Origin: an uncultured Polyangiaceae bacterium
GTDB lineage: Bacteria > Myxococcota_A > Polyangia > Polyangiales > Houyiibacteriaceae
Reading direction: 5' to 3'
Assembly: GCA_947258625.1 (NCBI GenBank)
Contig: CAMYJN010000017.1
Span: forward strand, 1 to 12,655
DNA: 12,655 nt
Made by a program: the position numbers and the translations under genes. Positions 5,443 to 11,993 of this stretch are shown one piece after another. Numbering within the stretch: position 1 is the stretch's first letter; every line of letters starts with the position of its first letter. Below the pieces are notes generated by a model, which was given only the letters and a program-made list of their open reading frames with translations, did no database searches and was not told where the DNA came from.

Positions 5443-7266
5443 ATGTCGCTTCTTCCAAGAGCCCGCCTTTTTGAATTCAACGATCGGGACTGGGTTCCGG
5501 CGAGCCTGCGAGACACGATCATCGAGGCGCTGAGCCGTTCGCTCGACTGGGGTGGCTTCCTTCGGCCGCTCGTGCCGGTAATGGACGATTTTCTTTCGAC
5601 CGCGGGAACGCGCGAGGTGTTGGAGCTCTGCTCGGGTGCCGCCGGCCCTGCCCTGATCCTGTCCGACGAGGCGGAGCGCATCGGCATCCGCGCGCCGCAC
5701 TTTTTGATGACCGATCTGTTCCCGCGCGTGCCAATTTGGACCCACGCCCGGGCCCGACATCCCGAGAGCATCGATTTCATTGCAGAACCGGTCGACGCCA
5801 CGCGGATTCCCGCCGCCCTCTCCGACGGTCGTGCGCGCGTCATCGTCAATGCCTTTCATCATTTCTCACCGGAGCGCGCCGGCGCCATCCTTCGCGACGC
5901 GGTCGAGAGCCAAGCGCCGATTTTCATCTCCGAGTCGTTCGAGCGAGACCCGAGAGGCGCCTTCCCGTTGATTCCCATCGGGATCCCCTCCCTCCTCGCA
6001 ACCCCGCTGCTTTCACCGCGAGACCGGCTCGCCAAAGCCGCCTGGACCTGGCTGACCCCGATCGCGCTGGCCGCCGGAACTTGGGACGCGCTCATCAGCA
6101 CCTTGCGCGTCTACTCCCAGCGAGACCTACTCCAGCTGGTCTCGCCCTTTGGCGGGGGCTACGAATGGACCTACGGCACCTACGATTATCCGTTCGGAGG
6201 ACGGGGCTGCTATTTTCAGGGCGTCCCTTCGAAGGCTCGGCCCTTTTCAAGAGCCAGCGAACCTACCCCAGCGACCGCGAGGAGAATCATGGACGAGGAA
6301 CACACGAACCCCGAGGCCGCAGCGCAAGCCCACAACGGCGCCGAGGCACTGCCGACTGCCCCGGAGGTCAACGCCAAGCGCCAAGAAGCCACGGTCGAGC
6401 TCCAGCACGAGGTCGAGTCGCTGGAGCAGACGTCGGCAGCTCCGGAAGACCCGCTCTCCGCCTCGACCATGAAGAAGAAGGCGCTCCGCCGCTACCTTCG
6501 TGAGCAGACCCTCAAGCCCTATCAGGCCGAGCTGATCAAGATGCAGCAGTATCTCGAAGAGAGCGGCACTCGAATGGTGATTCTATTCGAAGGGCGTGAC
6601 GCGGCCGGCAAGGGCGGCACCATCCGCCGCGTCACGCGCTACATGAACGAGAAGCACTACCGTGTCGTCGCGCTCGGCAAACCCACCGAGCACGAGCGCA
6701 CCCAATGGTTCTTTCAGAAGTACATTCAGCATTTTCCGCGCGCCGGTGAGGTCGTTCTCTTCGACCGCAGCTGGTACAACCGTGCGATGGTGGAGCCGGT
6801 GTTCGGGTTCTGCTCCGAGAAAGACTACAAGAACTTCATGCGCGGCGTCACCGGCTTCGAGAAAGATCTCGTGCGCCAGGGCACCGTCCTCATCAAGCTC
6901 TACTTCAGCGTCACCAAGGACGAACAGAACCGGCGTTTCTCGCGCCGCAAGGCCGACCCGCTTCGTCAATGGAAGCTGAGCGAGGTCGATGTTCAGGCGC
7001 AAGAGCGCTGGGACGAATTCACCAACGTGAAATACGAAATGCTCAAGCGCACCCACACCACGCATGCGCCCTGGAAAATCATCCGGTCGAACGACAAGCA
7101 CAAAGCGCGGCTGAACGCCATCAAGGTCATCTTGAACTCCGTTCCCTACGAACGCATGGACGAAAACCTCGATTTCGTCCCCGACTCCGACATCGTCATC
7201 TCCGGCTCGAGAGAGCTCGAAAAGATGGAAGCGCAGCGCCTCCGCGCCGGTAAATTCCTCGTCTAA
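5443..7266 (+). CDS. methyltransferase-like domain reading without a stop into polyphosphate kinase 2
   Basis: The frame is open from the ATG at 5443 to the TAA at 7264-7266, 607 residues. Residues 1-about 265 look like a class I SAM-dependent methyltransferase: N-terminal 'RLFEFNDRDWVPASLRDTIIEAL', glycine-rich loop 'VLELCSGAAGPALIL' (about 59-73), 'FLMTDLF', 'VIVNAFHHFSPERA', and a C-terminal 'YDYPFGGRGCYFQGVP'. Its substrate is unknown. About 20 polar residues follow, then the complete PPK2 (from residue 283). In the expected layout these would be two genes. Here no stop separates them, and the other two plus-strand frames are also open across the junction, so a single frameshift does not restore a nearby end. 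A Shine-Dalgarno precedes the PPK2 ATG, so both a fusion and a separate kinase may be made. No Shine-Dalgarno or -10 is clear before 5443; it probably depends on thioesterase transcription. Confidence 0.75.
   Translation: MSLLPRARLFEFNDRDWVPASLRDTIIEALSRSLDWGGFLRPLVPVMDDFLSTAGTREVLELCSGAAGPALILSDEAERIGIRAPHFLMTDLFPRVPIWTHARARHPESIDFIAEPVDATRIPAALSDGRARVIVNAFHHFSPERAGAILRDAVESQAPIFISESFERDPRGAFPLIPIGIPSLLATPLLSPRDRLAKAAWTWLTPIALAAGTWDALISTLRVYSQRDLLQLVSPFGGGYEWTYGTYDYPFGGRGCYFQGVPSKARPFSRASEPTPATARRIMDEEHTNPEAAAQAHNGAEALPTAPEVNAKRQEATVELQHEVESLEQTSAAPEDPLSASTMKKKALRRYLREQTLKPYQAELIKMQQYLEESGTRMVILFEGRDAAGKGGTIRRVTRYMNEKHYRVVALGKPTEHERTQWFFQKYIQHFPRAGEVVLFDRSWYNRAMVEPVFGFCSEKDYKNFMRGVTGFEKDLVRQGTVLIKLYFSVTKDEQNRRFSRRKADPLRQWKLSEVDVQAQERWDEFTNVKYEMLKRTHTTHAPWKIIRSNDKHKARLNAIKVILNSVPYERMDENLDFVPDSDIVISGSRELEKMEAQRLRAGKFLV
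6280..6284 (+). promoter_or_regulatory. Shine-Dalgarno AGGAG before the internal ppk2 start
   Basis: AGGAG, within GCGAGGAGA, ends four bases before the ATG at 6289. It is one of the few good ribosome binding sites in the window. It supports initiation inside the long methyltransferase-PPK2 frame. Confidence 0.55.
6289..7266 (+). CDS. ppk2: polyphosphate kinase 2 (internal start)
   Basis: From the ATG at 6289 the product is 325 residues. Residues 1-60 are an acidic Ala/Glu-rich leader; the PPK2 domain spans about 61-310. It shows Walker A GRDAAGKGG (102-110), Walker B-like VVLFDRSWYNR (155-165), 'GKPTEHERTQWFFQKYIQHFP' between them, and the lid segment 'NRRFSRRKADPLRQWKLS' (about 214-231). 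PPK2 enzymes transfer phosphate between polyphosphate and nucleotides. The sequence looks most like the class I (nucleoside diphosphate) group, inferred from overall wording only. It acts in the cytoplasm in energy and stress balance. The reading frame continues upstream into the methyltransferase domain without a stop, so this start is one of two possible translation units. The gene is convergent with prkA, only 18 bases apart, with no obvious terminator between. Confidence 0.85.
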   Translation: MDEEHTNPEAAAQAHNGAEALPTAPEVNAKRQEATVELQHEVESLEQTSAAPEDPLSASTMKKKALRRYLREQTLKPYQAELIKMQQYLEESGTRMVILFEGRDAAGKGGTIRRVTRYMNEKHYRVVALGKPTEHERTQWFFQKYIQHFPRAGEVVLFDRSWYNRAMVEPVFGFCSEKDYKNFMRGVTGFEKDLVRQGTVLIKLYFSVTKDEQNRRFSRRKADPLRQWKLSEVDVQAQERWDEFTNVKYEMLKRTHTTHAPWKIIRSNDKHKARLNAIKVILNSVPYERMDENLDFVPDSDIVISGSRELEKMEAQRLRAGKFLV

Positions 7267-7284
7267 CTGCGGGCGCTCGGCGCG

Positions 7285-9534
7285 TCAGTCGCGATAGCGC
7301 GCGTCGACCAGTGCACCTACGGCGACCTTGGCGCTCGAACGCTCGTAGCCGTAGACGCCGACCAGGACTTGCAGCGCTTCTTGAGCGGCTTCCCGCTGCT
7401 CGTCCTCGAGCGCGTCGTCCTCTTCCATGAGGGCGACGATGGCCTGCCCGATCTCGCCGACCTGCCCGCGCCGGTCGTCGAAGTACGCCTGCCGCAGCTT
7501 CTCGATGTAGCGCGGGAACAGCGTTTCATAGTCGACGTCTTGGTCGGGGTGGTCGATGGCCCAGGACGCGACCCCGCTCAAGAGCTCGTTGCGAAACGCC
7601 TCCGCGCCGTCCGAGCCGAGCTTCTTTTCGACGCTGGCCATCAGATCGAGGTCGGCCTCCTCGTCTTTGCCGGTCACGGGGTTGAAGACCCGCTCCTTTT
7701 TCACCCACTGCGCGACCTGCGTCACGTAGCGGTCGAACAGCTCGAGATGGCTGCGCTCGTCGATGAGGCCGCTGGCCGCTCGAAGCTCACCCTCGACGAT
7801 GTCGAGCCACCGCTCTTTGACCACATCGACGAACGCGCGGTGGTCTCGATAGGGCCCGTCGGTTTGCTCTTTCAGGAACTCGTAGTCGTCGCGCTCACAG
7901 AACTCGGCCAGACGATTCAAGAAGCTGACCGGCGACACGCACGGCTCTTCGAAGCCCGCTGCGGCGTCGAGCAGGAGCATTCGAATCTCGCGCGGCGATG
8001 CCCCGTTGATGCCCTCGTAGTCGGACGATGCGCCGCCCTGCGCCTCCACCTCGGCAACGCCGCCGGCGAGGATCTTGGACTGATCGGCTTCCAGGCGCGC
8101 AGGCACCAGACCGTCGGCCAAGAGGTCGGCTTTCTCCAACGGCGCAAGCGAGGCGGCGATGGTCCCGAGCTCACTGTCCGAAAACTGCGACGCGTCCGGC
8201 CTGCGAAGGCGAGTCAGAACCGACCAGAGGGCCGCCACATAGGTCGTGTGGGGCGCCACGTGTTTGGGGATCTGTGGGACGATTTGCCCGTCGTAGATTT
8301 CGCGCTCACGGTGCACGTCGAGCAGATACGACATGCGAATGCGAACGATGCGGCCGCGGAAGGAGTTGAACTCCGGGTGCTGACGAAACGCGCTCAGGTG
8401 AAGCTCGTTGGAGCTGGCAATCATCACCGCGTTGATCGGCAAGTTCGACATCTGCAACGACACCTCGCCATTCTCGATCGCCAGCAGCAGATACTTCCAG
8501 GCTTCGAGCGGACGCTTGAGCAAGTCGCTGAACTCGACGATCCCACCGGAGGCGTCGACCAGCTCGCCGTAGGGCTCGAACAGGGTCAGCGCACTCAAGG
8601 AGGCTGGAAGGGATTGGATCGAGTGGTCCGCGGTGATTTGGCGCTCCGAGGCGTCTACCGACATTTGCGGGCCGATGGTGACCGCGCCGACCCGGTAGCG
8701 CCGCGAAATGTAGAACCGCTCGACTTGAATGTGCGCGAGGACCCGGTCGAGGTCACCGCGGTACGCCGTCAGCAGCGCCTGAAAAATTTGCTGGTTCTTT
8801 CGGGCAAGCTGGCCGGTCCACACCCAATCGGGCGCCGCCTCCGAAAGCCCTCCCGACTCGTAGACCCTCGCAATCAACTGCTGTCGGACATCGCGAGGCA
8901 GCAAGAGAAGCGGATGCTCGCGGACCGAGCTCTGAAGCTTGGCGATGATTCGCTCTTCGGGCAGGTGTGCGAACGATTCGCCCGGGCTGAGCTCGTCCGA
9001 GGCGGTCGTGAAGCCGATCCCCGCCCCTTCGCGCGCTCGCGGGAAGATCCACGAGAAGCGATACAGGGCGCCATCGTCGGTGTCCGAATAGGCCTCGAGC
9101 CCACGCATCAGGCAGGCAGCGAACGTCGACTTGGCGCTGCCGTTGGGCCCATGCAGCAGGACCAGCCGGTTCGCACGGCCTTCCCTCTCGAAGCCGTCCA
9201 GGATTCGGTAGAACGACTCCTGCGCGACTTCATGGCCGGCGAGGCGATCCCGGAGCATCAGCTCCGCTTGGTGGCCGCTGCTGGCTTGCCCAAAGTCGAG
9301 GTCGAAGAGCTTCCACCGCCTCAAGTTCCCGCTGGGGCGCTCGACTTCGTGAGAACCGAAGAAGTCCAAGCAGTCTTTGAGGTAGCGGCTGGAGTCGCGA
9401 GTGTAGCGGCGGGGGTTGTCTTCGACGAGCTCCAGGTACTCTCGAAACGACAGCACCCGCTTTTGGGCGTCGAACCGCGTCTTGACGTCCGCGCGGATCG
9501 TTTCGAGTGCAGCCTTGAGTCCCCCCTCGCTCAT
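7285..9534 (-). CDS. prkA: PrkA-family serine protein kinase / AAA+ ATPase
   Basis: The product is 749 residues from the ATG at 9534. The N-terminal PrkA AAA domain (about 60-420) has 'SFREYLELVEDNPRRYTRDSSRYLKDCLDFFG', Walker A GPNGSAKS (129-136), 'DASGGIVEFSDLLKRPLEAWKYLL' carrying the acidic pair position, and 'NAVMIASSNELHLSAFRQHPEFNSFRGRIVRI' with sensor-like residues. A helical PrkA C-terminal domain follows to the end. PrkA/YeaG proteins are reported as serine protein kinases (and in some bacteria proteases) linked to starvation and nitrogen stress or sporulation. Members I know are about 630-690 residues, so this one is longer. The common partners YeaH (VWA) and SpoVR are absent from this window. 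The upstream lipoprotein stop is one base before this ATG, with a GGTGGAG Shine-Dalgarno inside that gene's last codons. An upstream in-frame start (9618) would overlap that gene and lacks the family start. Confidence 0.93.
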   Translation of the reverse strand: MSEGGLKAALETIRADVKTRFDAQKRVLSFREYLELVEDNPRRYTRDSSRYLKDCLDFFGSHEVERPSGNLRRWKLFDLDFGQASSGHQAELMLRDRLAGHEVAQESFYRILDGFEREGRANRLVLLHGPNGSAKSTFAACLMRGLEAYSDTDDGALYRFSWIFPRAREGAGIGFTTASDELSPGESFAHLPEERIIAKLQSSVREHPLLLLPRDVRQQLIARVYESGGLSEAAPDWVWTGQLARKNQQIFQALLTAYRGDLDRVLAHIQVERFYISRRYRVGAVTIGPQMSVDASERQITADHSIQSLPASLSALTLFEPYGELVDASGGIVEFSDLLKRPLEAWKYLLLAIENGEVSLQMSNLPINAVMIASSNELHLSAFRQHPEFNSFRGRIVRIRMSYLLDVHREREIYDGQIVPQIPKHVAPHTTYVAALWSVLTRLRRPDASQFSDSELGTIAASLAPLEKADLLADGLVPARLEADQSKILAGGVAEVEAQGGASSDYEGINGASPREIRMLLLDAAAGFEEPCVSPVSFLNRLAEFCERDDYEFLKEQTDGPYRDHRAFVDVVKERWLDIVEGELRAASGLIDERSHLELFDRYVTQVAQWVKKERVFNPVTGKDEEADLDLMASVEKKLGSDGAEAFRNELLSGVASWAIDHPDQDVDYETLFPRYIEKLRQAYFDDRRGQVGEIGQAIVALMEEDDALEDEQREAAQEALQVLVGVYGYERSSAKVAVGALVDARYRD

Positions 9535-9535
9535 C

Positions 9536-10063
9536 TCACTCCACCTTGAGTTGCATCGCCACCGTTCGCTTCTCGAGGATACAGTTTTCTTCGGTGCACA
9601 TGGCAAAGGAAACGTCACAGGTCACTTCGTGCTCGCCTGCAGCCGAAGGTTCCACCCCTGCGAGGAAGCGGACCTTCTCCGCACCGAACTCCGTCGCGTC
9701 GTCTTTGACCAGCTCGGTTTTCTTCAGCGCAACCCCGGGCGCTGCCTTCAGGTCGACCCGGATGGGGTACTCCTGGTTCACGTGCCAATCACCGCGCCCT
9801 TCGAGCGCAATCTCGACCTCGCCGGTTTTGCCAATTCGGTACCCACCCTCCGACGGAGCGACCGCGAGCAGAAACGAACCGGTCTCGATGCGGGGGCCTG
9901 CGGGCCCTTCGGCCTTCTCTTGGGCGGCTGCTTCCCCGGCGGCGTGGTCGTGATGGTGCTTCGAGTGGTCGTGCTCGGCCGCCTTCGGAGACGGCGCCCC
10001 TCGTTCGCAGCCGGCAAGGGCCACGAACAAGGCAAGAATCGAAACTAGGTACCCCATGTGCAT
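9536..10063 (-). CDS. His-rich lipoprotein with DsbD-N-like domain
   Basis: The product is 175 residues from the ATG at 10063. The signal peptide ends in lipobox LAGC, lipidated Cys19. A histidine-rich segment (EHDHSKHHHDH, about residues 30-40) follows and could bind Zn, Ni or Cu. A flexible Ala/Glu linker then leads to a beta-rich domain (about 60-175) with 'GDWHVNQEYPIRVDL' and a pair of cysteines in 'FAMCTEENCILEKRTVAM'. The last motif recalls the N-terminal domain of DsbD (typically 'CxxxxCLPP'), which shuttles reducing power in the periplasm. That match is suggestive only. Several starts are possible (GTG 10072, ATG 10069, 10063, 10057); GGAG at 10075-10072 is eight bases from 10063, the best spacing. 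The next gene, prkA, follows after one base, so the two are co-transcribed and probably translationally coupled. Confidence 0.85.
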   Translation of the reverse strand: MHMGYLVSILALFVALAGCERGAPSPKAAEHDHSKHHHDHAAGEAAAQEKAEGPAGPRIETGSFLLAVAPSEGGYRIGKTGEVEIALEGRGDWHVNQEYPIRVDLKAAPGVALKKTELVKDDATEFGAEKVRFLAGVEPSAAGEHEVTCDVSFAMCTEENCILEKRTVAMQLKVE

Positions 10064-10081
10064 ATTCATCACTCCGTGCTT

Positions 10082-10087
10082 AGTCTA
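10082..10087 (-). promoter_or_regulatory. candidate -10 of the lipoprotein-prkA operon
   Basis: TAGACT on the minus strand, with a leader of about 12 bases to the ATG at 10063 carrying the GGAG ribosome binding site. It overlaps the small palindrome CTACG-A-CGTAG (10085-10095), which could be an operator. No clear -35 is seen. Confidence 0.35.
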
Positions 10088-10119
10088 CGACGTAGGTCGA
10101 GGTTACGTCGAACTCCAAG

Positions 10120-10665
10120 CTATGGTTCGACCAGCTCGACCTCGGTTCGGACATCCTTCATCGGGTGACGAAGGAAGTAGTCGATTTTCTCGCGGACCGC
10201 GTCTGAATCCGGCGAGAGGTGCCAGCGGGCGATCGGCTTCGACGACTCGGGGTTGGCCGCCCATTTGAGGAAGACCACAAACAAGCCTTCGAGCAACCGG
10301 TCCTCGTTGACGCGAACGGTCTCGTAGCCGGGCTCGTCGTCACCCACGCGGAGCACGAGCTCTTTGGGGGAGCTGCCCTTGAGCCGGTTTTTCACTTTGA
10401 TGGTGAGCCGATAGGACGAACGCCGGCTGATGAAGTCCGAAGACAGCGAGTCCACCCTCACGACCGCGATCAGATCGGCACGACTCACGCGGCGTTCGAA
10501 CGCGCCGGTCCACTCGCCTTCGACGATGACGGGCGCCTCGACGAGGTCGACCGCGTTGTCGAAGAGCGGCGCGTCCGAGGGACGGAAGTCAGGGGCCGGC
10601 ATATTGGACGAAGCCGCGGCACATCCAAGCCCCCAACAAGCGATGGCTGCAATCAGCACGCGCAC
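10120..10665 (-). CDS. small lipoprotein of unknown function
   Basis: The product is 181 residues from the GTG at 10665. The signal peptide VRVLIAAIACWGLGC has lipobox Cys15. The mature part is beta-rich with 'VSRADLIAVVRVDSLSSD', 'SYRLTIKVKNRLKGSSPKELVLRVG', 'RLLEGLFVVFLKW' and ends 'VRTEVELVEP'. I do not recognise a named family. The pattern of a basic, strand-forming core with a short loop 'KGSSPKEL' resembles periplasmic binding or inhibitor-like barrels, a weak inference. A longer start at ATG 10710 would add an Arg-rich extension and overlap the rluA-type gene by 35 bases. I prefer the GTG because it gives a normal signal peptide, and a TAGGCT hexamer ends seven bases before it, matching the leaderless pattern of other genes here. 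Confidence 0.8.
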   Translation of the reverse strand: MRVLIAAIACWGLGCAAASSNMPAPDFRPSDAPLFDNAVDLVEAPVIVEGEWTGAFERRVSRADLIAVVRVDSLSSDFISRRSSYRLTIKVKNRLKGSSPKELVLRVGDDEPGYETVRVNEDRLLEGLFVVFLKWAANPESSKPIARWHLSPDSDAVREKIDYFLRHPMKDVRTEVELVEP

Positions 10666-10672
10666 AAGGCGA

Positions 10673-10678
10673 AGCCTA
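10673..10678 (-). promoter_or_regulatory. -10 of the small lipoprotein, overlapping the rluA stop codon
   Basis: TAGGCT on the minus strand ends seven bases before the GTG at 10665. Its first three bases are the TAG stop codon of the upstream pseudouridine synthase gene (10678-10676), so the stop codon and promoter are shared. No Shine-Dalgarno is seen for the GTG. Confidence 0.45.
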
Positions 10679-11713
10679 GCACGCCCGCGCTGAAGCGAAC
10701 GCCGACTCACCGAGCGGCGTCCCCCATAGCCTGACCAGGTCTTCGGGGAACGGGGCGGTCAGGGTCGTCGCCTCGCCGGTGCTCGGATGGGTAAGCGCGA
10801 GCTCGTAGGCATGAAGGGCCTGCCGGTCGTGACCGAGACGCTGCAGGAGCTCGTCGGTCATGCCGGTTTCGATGTAGTCGAGAAACGGCTGCGAGCCTTC
10901 GGGCCCGTAGAGCTTGTCGCCGATGATTGGAAAACCAATCGCGCTCAGGTGAACTCGGAGCTGGTGCTGCCTGCCGCTCTCAGGCGCGAGCGAAACCAGC
11001 GTGGCGCCGTTTCGGCGTGCAACGACGCGATAGCGGGTCACCGAGGGGTGGCCCTCTCCTTCGGGGGTCACTTCCATCAAGATGTGCAGCCCCTCCTTGG
11101 CTCGGTCGATCGGAAGCGCGATGCGGCCTTCATCGTCCGGCATCACCCCGTTCACAATCGCCAGGTAGCGCTTGCGGACGCGGCGATTCTCGAAGGCGAT
11201 TTTCAGACTGCGCTCCGAGGCGCGGGTGCGGCCACACACCAGCAGGCCGCTCGTTTCGCGGTCGAGCCGGTGCGCGATTCGGGGCGCGTTCTCTCCAAAG
11301 CGCTGCTTGAGCAGATGGGTCAGCGTATTCTTGTGGTACGACGCAGACGGATGCACGGGGAGTCCGGCGGGCTTGTTGACCGCAAGCACGGCGTCGTCCT
11401 CGTAGAGTACATCGAAGTAGAGCGGGACGTCAGGCTCGTCGAAAGGAGGCCGTACGAGCACCACGAGCTCGCCGGTGCGTACGCGCTCGCTGGCGCGGCG
11501 GCGGGTTCCATCGGCACGATAAGCGCATGCCCGGACGACCTCTTGAGCACGCGTGCGCGAGAGCCGCGGGATCCGATGCTGGATGAACCGGTCGAGCCGC
11601 TGGCCCGCGTGCTCGGGCGCCACGGGAAACGTGAGGATGATGGAGGCTGGATCGCAGCCCGGTGGGAGCGGAGCCCCGGGACGTCTAGGTGGACGTCTAG
11701 GCGGCCTTGACAA
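10676..11713 (-). CDS. RluA-family pseudouridine synthase
   Basis: An S4 RNA-binding domain lies at about 30-95, in the 'AGQRLDRFIQHRIPRLSRTRAQEVV' style. The catalytic domain (about 98-330) has 'VLYEDDAVLAVNKPAGLPVHPS' and the signature HRLDRETSG (148-156) with nucleophile Asp151. Further conserved parts are 'ESGRQHQLRVHLSAIGFPIIGDKLYG' and 'ALHAYELALTHP'. It isomerises specific uridines to pseudouridine in rRNA (RluC/RluD) or tRNA (TruC); the target cannot be assigned here. With the TTG at 11713 it is 345 residues and overlaps the end of rpmB by 17 bases, suggesting coupling. The first 28 residues (Arg/Pro-rich) look non-conserved; the S4 domain could begin from the GTG at 11623, so the start is uncertain. 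No ATG lies in this N-terminal part. Confidence 0.9.
   Translation of the reverse strand: MSRPPRRPPRRPGAPLPPGCDPASIILTFPVAPEHAGQRLDRFIQHRIPRLSRTRAQEVVRACAYRADGTRRRASERVRTGELVVLVRPPFDEPDVPLYFDVLYEDDAVLAVNKPAGLPVHPSASYHKNTLTHLLKQRFGENAPRIAHRLDRETSGLLVCGRTRASERSLKIAFENRRVRKRYLAIVNGVMPDDEGRIALPIDRAKEGLHILMEVTPEGEGHPSVTRYRVVARRNGATLVSLAPESGRQHQLRVHLSAIGFPIIGDKLYGPEGSQPFLDYIETGMTDELLQRLGHDRQALHAYELALTHPSTGEATTLTAPFPEDLVRLWGTPLGESAFASARAC
11680..11703. repeat. 12-base tandem duplication across the rpmB stop codon
   Basis: GACGTCTAGGTG (11680-11691) and GACGTCTAGGCG (11692-11703) are adjacent and match at 11 of 12 positions. The rpmB stop codon (11699-11697) lies in the second unit, and the first carries a copy. 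In the rluA-type frame the repeat encodes two RPPR blocks. It looks like a recent in-frame duplication. Confidence 0.6.
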
Positions 11714-11888
11714 CCTTACCCGAGCGAATGCAGCGCGTGCAGGCCGAGACTCGGCGGATTTCGCCGTCGATGAGCGCTCGAATCGACTGCAGATTGGGCT
11801 GCTGCCACTTGCGGGTCTTGATGTTCGAGTGGCTCACCTTGTGAGCTTTGTGGCGGTTCTTACCGCAGAAATCACATGTCTGTGCCAT
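11697..11888 (-). CDS. rpmB: 50S ribosomal protein L28
   Basis: The product is 63 residues from the ATG at 11888. It opens MAQTCDFCGKNRHKAHKVSH, has 'KTRKWQQPNLQSIRALIDG' in the middle and ends 'SACTRCIRSGKVVKAA'. Cys5 and Cys8, with Cys50 and Cys53, form the zinc-ribbon (C+) version of L28. The protein sits in the large ribosomal subunit. The typical bacterial neighbour rpmG is absent. A longer start (11927) would add 13 residues not seen in the family. Its minus-strand leader carries an AAGGA about 14 bases before the ATG, so unlike its neighbours it is not clearly leaderless. The TTG of the pseudouridine synthase overlaps its last codons. Confidence 0.95.
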   Translation of the reverse strand: MAQTCDFCGKNRHKAHKVSHSNIKTRKWQQPNLQSIRALIDGEIRRVSACTRCIRSGKVVKAA

Positions 11889-11917
11889 GGTCGGTTTCCG
11901 AGTCCTTAGGGAGCCGC

Positions 11918-11926
11918 GATGTAGCA
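11918..11926 (-). promoter_or_regulatory. candidate extended -10 of rpmB
   Basis: TGC-TACATC on the minus strand, about 29 bases before the rpmB ATG, would give a leader of about 22 bases. It resembles the TGC-TACACT elements at 630-638 and 731-739. No -35 is clear. Confidence 0.35.
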
Positions 11927-11993
11927 TTGCTGCTGGGGGGTCGCAACAACGCGGCCTCGCACCGGACGTCGATCAACGATAAAACCAAGTAGA

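Noticed and set aside
7267..7284. Bidirectional terminator between ppk2 and prkA
   Set aside because: The gap is 18 bases and holds no stem with a T-run; nothing supports it.
7369..9549. Long plus-strand open frame of 726 codons
   Set aside because: It lies wholly antisense to prkA, whose domains are unmistakable; high GC keeps the opposite strand open.
9535..9618. Upstream start for prkA at 9618
   Set aside because: It would overlap the lipoprotein gene by 83 bases, and the added residues look like shadow translation; the ATG at 9534 has a ribosome binding site.
10085..10095. Palindrome CTACG-A-CGTAG as a terminator for the small lipoprotein gene
   Set aside because: The stem is only five bases and no T-run follows; it overlaps a candidate -10, so an operator role is as likely.
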